This document shows positions 8,414-14,827 of a stretch of 17,243 nucleotides of DNA, piece by piece. The DNA lies in assembly GCF_947254915.1 (NCBI RefSeq), contig NZ_CAMYEZ010000030.1:1-17243 (forward strand). The letters run 5' to 3'. The notes under the pieces are model-generated. The model saw only the letters and a list, made by a program, of their open reading frames with translations. It ran no database searches and was not told where the DNA came from. How positions within the stretch are numbered: the stretch's first letter is position 1; each line of letters starts with the position of its first letter. The position numbers were made by a program, and so were the translations under genes. Source of the stretch: an uncultured Porphyromonas sp. GTDB lineage: Bacteria > Bacteroidota > Bacteroidia > Bacteroidales > Porphyromonadaceae.

Positions 8414-9499
8414 CTAGCGAGGCGCTAGACGATAGAGTACGAAGGAGATAGCGAGGTAAACCAAGTTCGGCAGCCACGCAGCGACTACTGGAGCCATTGC
8501 TCCCGTCACTGCAAAGGAAGCAGTGACCGTCATAAAGAGGATATAGATAAAGCTTAGCGAGAGCCCCACAGCGAGAGCCAGTCCCATACCCCCCTTGCGC
8601 TTACGAGCTGAGAGCGAGACACCCATGAGCGTTAGAATAAACGAGGCGGGGATCATCGCTATGCGCTTGTGTAGCTCAATAGCGTAGAGCTGTGTCGCAG
8701 CTCCTCTCATACGTTGCTGCTGGATAGAGTGATATAACTGTGGCGTGGTGAGCATCTCAACATCACCCTCCGTGACGAGGAAGTCCCTCGGCGTGATCGG
8801 TATGATCGTATCAAGCTGAGTCCCTCTAAAGAGCGTGTCTTGTCGCTCGCCGAAGTAGGTGATCGTGTAGTCCTGTAGCTGCCAGTTGTAGAGCGTGTCG
8901 TAGATAACGCTGTTCGCCATCACGCGACTCTTGAGGTCTTTGCCCTCAAAGCGATCCATTGAGAAGGTGTACCCGACCTTGCTTTCATCATTGTAATAGG
9001 ACATAAACATAAAGGTCTCCGGCGCCACCTGCATCTGGATTGCATTGGCGTAGGTAATACGTTTGTCCTTGATATACCTATTCTGGAAGTCAATTCTGAC
9101 GCGATTGCCTGGCGGTATGACGAAGCTACTCAAGAGGAAGGTCAATATCGCAATCACGGCAGCGCCAAGCATATACGGCTTGAGGAGCCGACGAAAGCTC
9201 ATACCACAGCTTAAGAGGGCTATAATCTCACTATTCTCTGCTAAGCGTGAGGTAACGTAGATGACAGCGATGAAAACAAAGAGCGGACTAAAGAGATTTG
9301 CATAGTAAGGCACGAAGTTAGCATAGTAGTCCCATAAGATAGCCTTTAGGGGGACATCAGGCTGCAGGAGCTTGTCCAGCTTTTCGGTCACGTCAAAGGC
9401 TATCGCCACTGCCAGGATCAGGACAATGGAAAAGAAGTAGGTAGCCAAAAACTGGATAAAGATGTATCTATCGACCGTGGAGATTACCTTACGACGCAT
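8414..9499 (-). CDS. LptF/LptG (YjgP/YjgQ) family permease
   Basis: Members of this family form the membrane part of the LptB2FG ABC transporter, which extracts lipopolysaccharide from the inner membrane and passes it to the Lpt bridge. The 361 residues fit the family. Three membrane segments are near residues 15-37, 62-84 and 108-130, followed by a soluble periplasmic domain of about 150 residues (NRYIKDKRITYANA... to GDVEMLTTPQLYHSI). Three more helices follow in the C-terminal 80 residues (IAMIPASFILTLMGVSL, GLALAVGLSLSFIYILF, AAWLPNLVYLAISFVLY). The conserved RLAENSEIIALLSCGMSF lies in the coupling-helix region after segment 2. Whether it plays the LptF or the LptG part cannot be decided here, so no symbol is given. 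It lies 110 bp after rny with a hairpin between. An 11-bp tandem duplication spans its stop codon. Confidence 0.9.
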   Translation of the reverse strand: MRRKVISTVDRYIFIQFLATYFFSIVLILAVAIAFDVTEKLDKLLQPDVPLKAILWDYYANFVPYYANLFSPLFVFIAVIYVTSRLAENSEIIALLSCGMSFRRLLKPYMLGAAVIAILTFLLSSFVIPPGNRVRIDFQNRYIKDKRITYANAIQMQVAPETFMFMSYYNDESKVGYTFSMDRFEGKDLKSRVMANSVIYDTLYNWQLQDYTITYFGERQDTLFRGTQLDTIIPITPRDFLVTEGDVEMLTTPQLYHSIQQQRMRGAATQLYAIELHKRIAMIPASFILTLMGVSLSARKRKGGMGLALAVGLSLSFIYILFMTVTASFAVTGAMAPVVAAWLPNLVYLAISFVLYRLAPR

Positions 9500-9537
9500 C
9501 TGTCTCTCAAAATATTAAGCTTTACATCGTAGCTTGC

Positions 9538-9565
9538 GCCCTCGGGAGGAGACCCTGCCGAGGGC
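9538..9565 (-). terminator. Intercistronic hairpin between rny and the permease gene
   Basis: GCCCTCGG (9538-9545) and CCGAGGGC (9558-9565) form a perfect 8-bp GC-rich stem with a 12-nt loop. It lies 45 bp after the rny stop codon in the reading direction. No long U-tract follows on the leftward strand, so it may act as a weak terminator, an RNA 3'-end protector or a processing site rather than a full stop. The 110-bp gap holds no clear promoter for the permease gene. Confidence 0.5.
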
Positions 9566-9609
9566 TTGTGCTTAGGAAAGGATCCGCTACCAAGGCAGTC
9601 ATATGCCGA

Positions 9610-11244
9610 TTACTTAGCATAGCTCACAGCACGTGTCTCACGGATGACCGTGATCTTGACCTGTCCTGGGTAAGTCATCTCAGTCTGTATCTTATGAGCG
9701 ATATCTGCCGAGAGCGTCTCGGTAGCCTGATCGTCTATCTCGTCCGCACCGACGATGACACGTAGCTCTCGACCCGCCTGAATTGCATAGGTCTTGACCA
9801 CACCTGGGTAAGAAAGCGCCAGCTGCTCAAGGTCCTTGAGACGCTTGATGTACGCCTCGACGATCTCATGACGAGCCCCTGGTCTAGCACCACTTATCGA
9901 GTCACATATCTGGACGATAGGCGCTATCAGCGACTCCATCTCTATCTCCTCATGGTGAGCACCGACAGCATTGCAGATGTCAGGCTTCTCCTTGTACTTC
10001 TCGCAGAGCTTCATACCCAGTATAGCGTGTGGTAGCTCGGGCTCCTCGTCAGACACCTTGCCGATGTCGTGTAGGAGACCTGCACGACGCGCCTTCTTAG
10101 CATTGAGTCCCAGCTCAGATGCCATAGTGGCACAGAGATTGGCCGTCTCACGTGCATGTTGCAAGAGGTTCTGCCCATACGAGGAGCGATACTTCATCTT
10201 GCCCACCAGACGCACCAGCTCAGGGTGCATACCGTGTATGCCGAGGTCAATGATCGTCCGCTTGCCCGTCTCAATGATCTCCTCCTCGATCTGCTTGCTG
10301 ACACGATCTACCACCTCCTCAATGCGAGCCGGGTGGATACGTCCGTCCTGTACCAACTGATGTAGCGCTAGGCGAGCTATCTCACGGCGCACAGGGTCAA
10401 AGGCTGAGAGCACGATAGCCTCTGGAGTATCGTCTACGATGATCTCCACGCCCGTGGCTGCCTCTAGAGCACGAATGTTACGACCCTCACGGCCGATGAT
10501 ACGTCCCTTGACCTCGTCATTGTCTATGTGAAAGACTGAAACAGAGTTCTCCACAGCCGTCTCAGTAGCGATACGCTGTATCGTCGCCACGATCAGTCGC
10601 CGGGCCTCTTGCGAAGCATTCATCTTAGCCTCCTCGATCACCTCAGCCGTGTAGGCTGCCGCCTGATCACGAGCCTCTAGACGCAAGGACTCGATGAGCT
10701 GCTCCTTAGCCTGTGTAGCCGACAGACCACCTATCTCCTCCAGCTTAGCTTGCTGTGTGCGGATCGCTTGGGTTAGCTCCTCTTGCTTCTGAACGACTAG
10801 CTGCTCCTGCTGTGTCATCTGCTTGCGCTCACGCTCTAGCTCTGTTGAGGCATCCTCCAGTTGCTTGGTACGTGCTGTGAGCGTCTGCTCGAGTTGCTGC
10901 AGGGTAGTCTCTCGGCTCTGCACCTGTGCCGTACGATCGGCCAAGCGCTCCTCCAGCTCACTCTTGAGCTGTAAGGCGTACTCCTTAGCCTCAATCACCT
11001 TTTGTTGCTTCAGTATCTCGGCATCCTGCTTAGCTTTCTCCAGGATGTCCTCCGCCTCTCGTAGTTCTTTCTTTTTTGTCTTATGAGCCTCGAGGACAAC
11101 CCTCTCTGCGCGCTCCTCAGCTTCCTTGACGATGCGCTCCGCTCGTTGCTTGTAGAGTCGCATCACAGCGAGCCATACGACTCCTCCGCCTACGACTAGG
11201 GCTAACAATATGAATAGAATCAGTAGGTATGTGCTAATCTGCAT
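9610..11244 (-). CDS. rny: Ribonuclease Y
   Basis: RNase Y is a membrane-anchored endoribonuclease that initiates mRNA decay. The 544 residues show the full architecture: an N-terminal membrane helix (ILFILLALVVGGGVVWLAVM, about 8-28), a long highly charged coiled coil (about 30-210) and a KH RNA-binding domain with GRIIGREGRNIRALEAATG near 246. The HD phosphohydrolase domain has the metal-binding pair in AGLLHDIGKVSDEE near 390 and AVGAHHEEIEMES downstream. The C-terminus (YPGQVKITVIRETRAVSYAK) is the conserved family tail. The start MQISTYLLIL places the membrane helix at the extreme N-terminus as expected. Upstream is a 178-bp structured gap after zapA. Confidence 0.96.
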   Translation of the reverse strand: MQISTYLLILFILLALVVGGGVVWLAVMRLYKQRAERIVKEAEERAERVVLEAHKTKKKELREAEDILEKAKQDAEILKQQKVIEAKEYALQLKSELEERLADRTAQVQSRETTLQQLEQTLTARTKQLEDASTELERERKQMTQQEQLVVQKQEELTQAIRTQQAKLEEIGGLSATQAKEQLIESLRLEARDQAAAYTAEVIEEAKMNASQEARRLIVATIQRIATETAVENSVSVFHIDNDEVKGRIIGREGRNIRALEAATGVEIIVDDTPEAIVLSAFDPVRREIARLALHQLVQDGRIHPARIEEVVDRVSKQIEEEIIETGKRTIIDLGIHGMHPELVRLVGKMKYRSSYGQNLLQHARETANLCATMASELGLNAKKARRAGLLHDIGKVSDEEPELPHAILGMKLCEKYKEKPDICNAVGAHHEEIEMESLIAPIVQICDSISGARPGARHEIVEAYIKRLKDLEQLALSYPGVVKTYAIQAGRELRVIVGADEIDDQATETLSADIAHKIQTEMTYPGQVKITVIRETRAVSYAK

Positions 11245-11254
11245 AAATCGTTCT

Positions 11255-11420
11255 GCCTAAAGTGTGTATATCTAATCTGTCACAATGTTTCTGACATGAT
11301 CGGTAGAGATACAGATGCGCCCTACTGAGAGGAGTCCCAGTGGTCAAACGATCAATCTTAGCTATATATTCCAGCCCTTCTGAGGAAAAAGGTGGGGGCA
11401 CGACACCCCGCACACCCCTC
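11255..11420 (-). ncRNA. ssrS: Candidate 6S RNA (Bacteroidales type) between zapA and rny
   Basis: The 178-bp gap between zapA and rny is too long for a simple spacer and folds as one near-symmetric rod when read leftward. GGGTGTG just after the zapA stop can pair with CACACTTT near 11259-11266. GATTGATCG pairs partly with CGATCATGTC in the middle. CCACTGGGA with TCTCAGTAGG closes a CTCC apical loop close to the midpoint. 6S RNA is a long hairpin with a central bubble, and from memory Bacteroidales carry it next to zapA (in gammaproteobacteria it is also near zapA). Against it: the 5' part can instead form a separate terminator-like hairpin, and no canonical promoter is visible. The ends are approximate. 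Confidence 0.42.
11386..11413 (-). terminator. Hairpin plus T-tract just after zapA
   Basis: Read leftward, GTG-C-GGGG pairs with CCCCCAC around a TGTCGTG loop (7 bp with one bulged C) and is followed by CTTTTT. It starts 9 bp after the zapA stop, as expected for an intrinsic terminator. It could equally be a 5' hairpin of the candidate structured RNA in the same gap. Confidence 0.5.
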
Positions 11421-11422
11421 GT

Positions 11423-11758
11423 CTACAGCTTTCGCTCTAGTAGATTGTTTACCTCAGAGAGACGCTTCAAGAGCTCAGTCGTGTCCTGGCTCTCCTTGAG
11501 CACCTCACACTGTACGGCAATATCTACAGCCGCCATAAGCCAGTGAAGCTGTTCATCGCTCTCTGCTGGCTGTGGGTAAGCTGCACGATACTTCTTGACG
11601 AGAGCCGATATCGTATGCTGTGCACGACGATAATAAGGCTCCTCGCTACGCGGCACATCAATGGGGATAGCGATACCGTCAACAAGCAGCGTGATACTCT
11701 GCATCTCGTCCCGACGATCCTCTAGGTTTTTGCCACCCTCTTGCTCCATCCGTGCCAT
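11423..11758 (-). CDS. zapA: Cell division protein ZapA
   Basis: ZapA binds FtsZ and promotes bundling and Z-ring stability in the cytoplasm. The 111 residues show the family pattern: a short N-terminal beta domain (SITLLVDGIAIPIDVPRSEE), the PYYRRAQHTISALVKKYR helix, and a C-terminal coiled coil (LHWLMAAVDIAVQCEVLKES...LLKRLSEVNNLLERKL). The start at 11758 overlaps the stop codon of the preceding coiled-coil gene as TAATG, which favours this ATG. However, homologues usually begin close to the beta strand, so the internal Met at 11704 (MQSITLLVDG) is a plausible alternative. Assignment rests on the pattern and on its place before rny. Confidence 0.85.
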   Translation of the reverse strand: MARMEQEGGKNLEDRRDEMQSITLLVDGIAIPIDVPRSEEPYYRRAQHTISALVKKYRAAYPQPAESDEQLHWLMAAVDIAVQCEVLKESQDTTELLKRLSEVNNLLERKL

Positions 11759-12081
11759 TAGTGAGGCTGAGTTGTATCTATACTATGCTGTAGCTCTAGG
11801 AGAGCTATGCTTTGGTCCATTCGTTTGATCATCTGGGTCATTCGCTCCTTAGCGATACCCATATCTGCACCACTGACGATTAGGGCGCGCGCCATCAGGA
11901 GTTGTCGGTTGCGACTCTTCAGCTCCTCCAGTTCGTCACACAGTTCACCGAGCCGTCCCTTGAGATCTGCTATCTCTAGACGTTGCGTCTCCACCTCTTG
12001 TCGTAGCGAGTCACGCTGCTCGAGGAGTCGCATAGCGTTCTGGTAGAGTGCGTCCACCTGTAGTTGCTCGTCGTGCGTCAT
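11758..12081 (-). CDS. Conserved coiled-coil protein coupled to zapA
   Basis: This 107-residue, charged, soluble protein has no signal peptide or membrane segment. It is predicted to be mostly one coiled coil (LRQEVETQRLEIADLKGRLG through CDELEELKSRNRQLL). A conserved-looking tail, GIAKERMTQMIKRMDQSIALL, resembles the C-terminus of an uncharacterised protein often found upstream of zapA in Bacteroidota. Its TAA stop shares a base with the zapA ATG (TAATG), so the two are likely translated together. A short coiled-coil protein made with ZapA suggests a ZapB-like partner in Z-ring organisation, but that is inference; no sequence similarity to ZapB is claimed. A strong promoter lies 20 bp upstream. 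Confidence 0.85.
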   Translation of the reverse strand: MTHDEQLQVDALYQNAMRLLEQRDSLRQEVETQRLEIADLKGRLGELCDELEELKSRNRQLLMARALIVSGADMGIAKERMTQMIKRMDQSIALLELQHSIDTTQPH

Positions 12082-12100
12082 TTCGTCAACATGTACACTG

Positions 12101-12132
12101 CAAAGATACTGAAAAATGGCTCATCTCCCAAA
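12101..12132 (-). promoter_or_regulatory. Bacteroidota-type promoter for the coiled-coil gene and zapA
   Basis: Read leftward, TTTG (12129-12132) is followed after 20 bp by TATCTTTG (12101-12108), the same spacing as the folD promoter. Transcription would begin near 12096, giving a leader of only about 15 nt before the ATG. Confidence 0.75.
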
Positions 12133-12178
12133 ATGTGTCAATCCCTAGACTCCGCACAACCCCCACGAGTAGCCCGCA

Positions 12179-12292
12179 GTAGGGACGTACGATCTGTGCG
12201 TCCGTTGTGTCAAAGGTTACTGTGACTGTCGTGTCAAATGTTACAGCATCGTGGTTTTGACGGGGACGGACGCACAGATCGTGCGTCCCTAC
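12179..12292. repeat. REPIN-like inverted pair of palindromic repeats
   Basis: Two 26-bp arms (12179-12204 and 12267-12292) are inverted copies of each other with one mismatch in 26. Each arm is itself a small palindrome (GGACGCAC, 5-nt spacer, GTGCGTCC in the right arm). The 62-bp spacer contains a direct repeat, GTGTCAAA(G/T)GTTAC, at 12207-12220 and 12231-12244. Two inverted REP-like units around a short spacer is the layout of a REPIN. No REP-associated transposase (RayT) gene is in the window. Confidence 0.65.
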
Positions 12293-12388
12293 AACCGTTA
12301 CTCGTCCCCTGCGTCCAGACAAGTCGTTATTCGTCCGAGGCACTCTGGCGCACTCCGATGACTCCGACACCACACCTTTGAGGAAATC

Positions 12389-12550
12389 AGAATTCTCTTC
12401 GGAGGGATTTGCGAATATCCACCGAGGAACGGAAAAATTCTTCGGAAGTTTGATTTGCTTCTTCCGAAGTTTCATTTCATTCTTCCGAAGTTTTATTTCG
12501 TCCCTCCGTGGAGAATTTTCGTTTTCTACCGAGGCTTTTGCGATTTCCTC
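12389..12550. repeat. Degenerate 21-bp tandem repeat
   Basis: About seven to eight imperfect units with a 21-bp period are visible. The best two are adjacent: CTTCTTCCGAAGTTTCATTT and ATTCTTCCGAAGTTTTATTT, each followed by C. The core is the palindrome-like CTTCCGAAG or CTTCGGAAG, and flanking units decay towards CTACCGAGG and CCTCGG. Because 21 is a multiple of three, reading frames stay open on both strands and give seven-residue periodic peptides, but none looks like a real protein. Confidence 0.6.
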
Positions 12551-12562
12551 GGGGGGGGGGGG
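12551..12562 (+). repeat. Homopolymeric tract of 12 G
   Basis: Twelve consecutive G follow directly on the 21-bp repeat. Tracts this long are prone to slippage and could vary in length between cells or be a sequencing uncertainty. It lies about 105 bp upstream of the glyQS -7 box and is not in a credible coding region. Confidence 0.85.
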
Positions 12563-12590
12563 CTAGCGGTTGTTGGCGATTAGCGGTTGG

Positions 12591-12653
12591 CTAGTGGCAC
12601 TCGAGCTTCTAGTGACACTAGTGCTCCTAGGAATCCTAGAACCTCTAGTCTCT
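12591..12653. repeat. Seven-unit 9-bp tandem array with CTAG in register
   Basis: Units read CTAGTGGCA, CTCGAGCTT, CTAGTGACA, CTAGTGCTC, CTAGGAATC, CTAGAACCT and CTAGTCTCT. CTAG starts at 12591, 12609, 12618, 12627, 12636 and 12645, always a multiple of nine apart; one unit has CTCG. The remaining five bases vary freely, so only the tetramer and its spacing are kept. The array ends 13 bp before the -7 box of glyQS. Confidence 0.85.
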
Positions 12654-12666
12654 AACCTCTTTTTCG

Positions 12667-12674
12667 TATCTTTG
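12667..12674 (+). promoter_or_regulatory. -7 promoter element for glyQS
   Basis: TATCTTTG lies 30 bp before the glyQS ATG. No TTTG is found at the expected -33 position (CTCT there, inside the CTAG array), so either the promoter is weak or the array contributes to recognition. Confidence 0.6.
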
Positions 12675-12704
12675 TGAGCATATTACTTAGGACAAGGAAT
12701 TATT

Positions 12705-14258
12705 ATGGCATCACAAGAAGATCTCTTTAAGAAGATTGTATCCCACTGCAAGGAGTACGGATTTGTCTTCCCCTCATCTGATATCTACGATGGGCTGAGC
12801 GCCGTCTATGACTACGGTCAGAACGGTGTAGAGCTCAAAAACAATATCAAGCGCTACTGGTGGGAGGCGATGACTCGCCTACACCCTAATGTGGTCGGTA
12901 TTGATTCGTCGATCTTTATGCACCCAGATATATGGAGGGCTTCGGGACATATAGATGCTTTCAACGATCCACTCATTGATAACAAAGACTCCAAAAAGCG
13001 TTACCGTGCGGATGTCCTCATTGAGGACCAGATCGCTAAGATCGAGGGTAAGGCGGAGAAGGAGATAGAGAAGGCGCGCAAGCGCTTTGGCGACTCTTTT
13101 GACGAGTCGCTCTACCGCACGACCAATCCTCGTGTCATGGGTTACATCGAGCAGGCTGAGGCTCTGCGCCAGCGGATGGCTAAGGCGCTCAACGACAACG
13201 ACCTTGAGGAGCTTCGTCAAATCATCCTCGATGAAAAGATCGTCTGCCCCATCAGTGGCACGACGAACTGGACGGAGGTGCGTCAGTTTAACCTGATGTT
13301 TGCCACGGAGGTGGGTTCGACGGCAGAGGGTGCCTCGACGATCTACCTACGCCCCGAGACGGCTCAGGGGATCTTCGTCAACTACCTCAATGTGCAGAAG
13401 ACGGGACGTATGAAGCTTCCCTTCGGTATAGCGCAGATCGGTAAGGCCTTCCGCAATGAGATCGTGGCACGTCAGTTTATCTTCCGTATGCGTGAGTTTG
13501 AGCAGATGGAGATGCAGTACTTCGTTCAGCCAGGCACTGAGCTAGAGTGGTTTGAGTACTGGAAGAAGCTGCGCCTGCACTGGCACTACGCTCTAGGCTT
13601 CCCGCAGAGCGACTACCGCTACCACGATCACGAGAAGCTGGCGCACTATGCCAATGCAGCGACCGATATTGAATACCTTATGCCCTTTGGTTATAAAGAG
13701 GTGGAGGGGATCCATAGTCGTACGGACTTTGACCTATCGCGCCACGAGGAGTTCTCGGGCAAGAAGCTCCGCTACTACGATCCCGAGACGAAGGAGTCCT
13801 ATATCCCATACGTCGTGGAGACCAGTATCGGAGTGGATCGTATGTTCCTCTCGGTGCTATGTGGCTCCTACAAGGAGGAGCAGACGGAGAGTGGCGAGAC
13901 CCGTGTGGTCCTCTCGCTACCGCCCGCACTAGCACCAGTCAAGCTGGCTGTCCTACCGCTCGTACGCAAGGATGGGCTGGACGAGAAGGCGCATGAGGTG
14001 GTACGTCTCCTGCACCTGGACTTCACCTGCCAGTATGATGAGAAGGATAGCATCGGCAAGCGCTACCGTCGTCAAGATGCTATCGGTACGCCCTACTGTA
14101 TCACCGTCGACCACCAGACGCTTGAGGACAACACGGTCACTCTACGTGATCGCGACACGATGCAACAGGAGCGTATCGCTATCTCCGAGCTACACGACCT
14201 CATCGCCCAGCGCACTAGTATCAATACCTTACTAAAGAAAATCGAAGATGAAATATAG
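12705..14258 (+). CDS. glyQS: Glycine--tRNA ligase, single-chain type
   Basis: This class II synthetase charges tRNA-Gly with glycine. It is the dimeric single-chain type rather than the alpha/beta form, at 517 residues. Visible: SGHIDAFNDPLID in the N-terminal region, and RPETAQGIFVNYLN followed by LPFGIAQIGKAFRNEI and FIFRMREFEQMEMQYFV (class II motifs 1 and 2, with glycine-recognition residues). EGIHSRTDFDLSRHEEFSGK and motif 3 VETSIGVDRMFLSVL follow. The C-terminal anticodon-binding domain starts at LAPVKLAVLPLVRKD. The start MASQEDLFKKIVSHCKEYGF is the standard N-terminus. Its last codons overlap the FKBP gene start by 11 bp, making it the first gene of a four-gene run. Confidence 0.97.
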   Translation: MASQEDLFKKIVSHCKEYGFVFPSSDIYDGLSAVYDYGQNGVELKNNIKRYWWEAMTRLHPNVVGIDSSIFMHPDIWRASGHIDAFNDPLIDNKDSKKRYRADVLIEDQIAKIEGKAEKEIEKARKRFGDSFDESLYRTTNPRVMGYIEQAEALRQRMAKALNDNDLEELRQIILDEKIVCPISGTTNWTEVRQFNLMFATEVGSTAEGASTIYLRPETAQGIFVNYLNVQKTGRMKLPFGIAQIGKAFRNEIVARQFIFRMREFEQMEMQYFVQPGTELEWFEYWKKLRLHWHYALGFPQSDYRYHDHEKLAHYANAATDIEYLMPFGYKEVEGIHSRTDFDLSRHEEFSGKKLRYYDPETKESYIPYVVETSIGVDRMFLSVLCGSYKEEQTESGETRVVLSLPPALAPVKLAVLPLVRKDGLDEKAHEVVRLLHLDFTCQYDEKDSIGKRYRRQDAIGTPYCITVDHQTLEDNTVTLRDRDTMQQERIAISELHDLIAQRTSINTLLKKIEDEI

Positions 14259-14793
14259 TATATCCCTCAGAGTAGCCCTCGTGACGCTACTCTCTCTACT
14301 CCTCTTAGCATCTTGCGAGGATCCTATTGATGCCACCACTCAGTGGCGCATCAACAATGAGAGTTCTTTCAATGAGTACGCATCAAAAGAGGACTATACG
14401 AAAGCCTCCCTCCCGGGCTCCTCAGCCTACGTCTATATGAAGTGGCTCGCCCATGGTGAGGGTAAGGAGTACCCCATCGAGACCTCTCGCATCAAGTGCC
14501 ACTACGAGATGCGTATGCTCGTGGGGGATAAGGTCGTAGATGGCAACTACGGCTCGGAGCGCTCAGCTCAGTTTGCCATCAACCGTGGTCCAAAGAATCA
14601 GCTTATTGAGGGAGCTCGCATTGGTCTCCAGCAGATGGTCGTAGGCGATGAGGCGGAGATCATCATTCCCTGGTATCTAGCCTATGGCGATAGTCGCTCT
14701 GGCGAGATCAATCCCTACTCAGCGCTAAAGTTTCGCATCAAGCTCGAGGAGATTATCCCCGAGAGCCAGCGCTCTGCGGAGGCTCACGACTAA
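14248..14793 (+). CDS. FKBP-type peptidyl-prolyl cis-trans isomerase lipoprotein
   Basis: This is a 181-residue envelope protein with a lipoprotein signal peptide: a hydrophobic stretch (VALVTLLSLLLL), then lipobox L20-A21-S22-C23. After the cysteine come E and D; acidic residues here are part of the surface-export signal of some Bacteroidota lipoproteins, so outer-membrane and possibly surface location is inferred. The FKBP domain covers about residues 68-175, with GPKNQLIEGARIGLQQMVVG, the active-site region IIIPWYLAYGD and the final strand YSALKFRIKLEEI. It would catalyse prolyl isomerisation and assist folding of exported proteins. It overlaps the end of glyQS by 11 bp. Some relatives are gliding-motility GldI; nothing here supports that role specifically. 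Confidence 0.9.
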   Translation: MKYSISLRVALVTLLSLLLLASCEDPIDATTQWRINNESSFNEYASKEDYTKASLPGSSAYVYMKWLAHGEGKEYPIETSRIKCHYEMRMLVGDKVVDGNYGSERSAQFAINRGPKNQLIEGARIGLQQMVVGDEAEIIIPWYLAYGDSRSGEINPYSALKFRIKLEEIIPESQRSAEAHD

Positions 14794-14827
14794 ACTTGTC
14801 CTATTATCAACCTTAAATCTACACACT

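Noticed and set aside
12086..12475. Leftward 129-codon open frame in the repeat-rich gap
   Set aside because: It runs through the REPIN-like element and the 21-bp repeat, gives low-complexity periodic peptide (repeated VTFDTT), and its 3' end runs over the promoter of the coiled-coil gene. It is better explained by the repeats.
12179..12550. Possible CRISPR-like array
   Set aside because: The repeats are adjacent or inverted with no regular unique spacers, and no cas gene is nearby.
12378..12566. Rightward 62-codon open frame with seven-residue periodicity
   Set aside because: It is the translation of the 21-bp tandem repeat and the G tract. No start context, no homologue recognised, ends in poly-glycine from the homopolymer.
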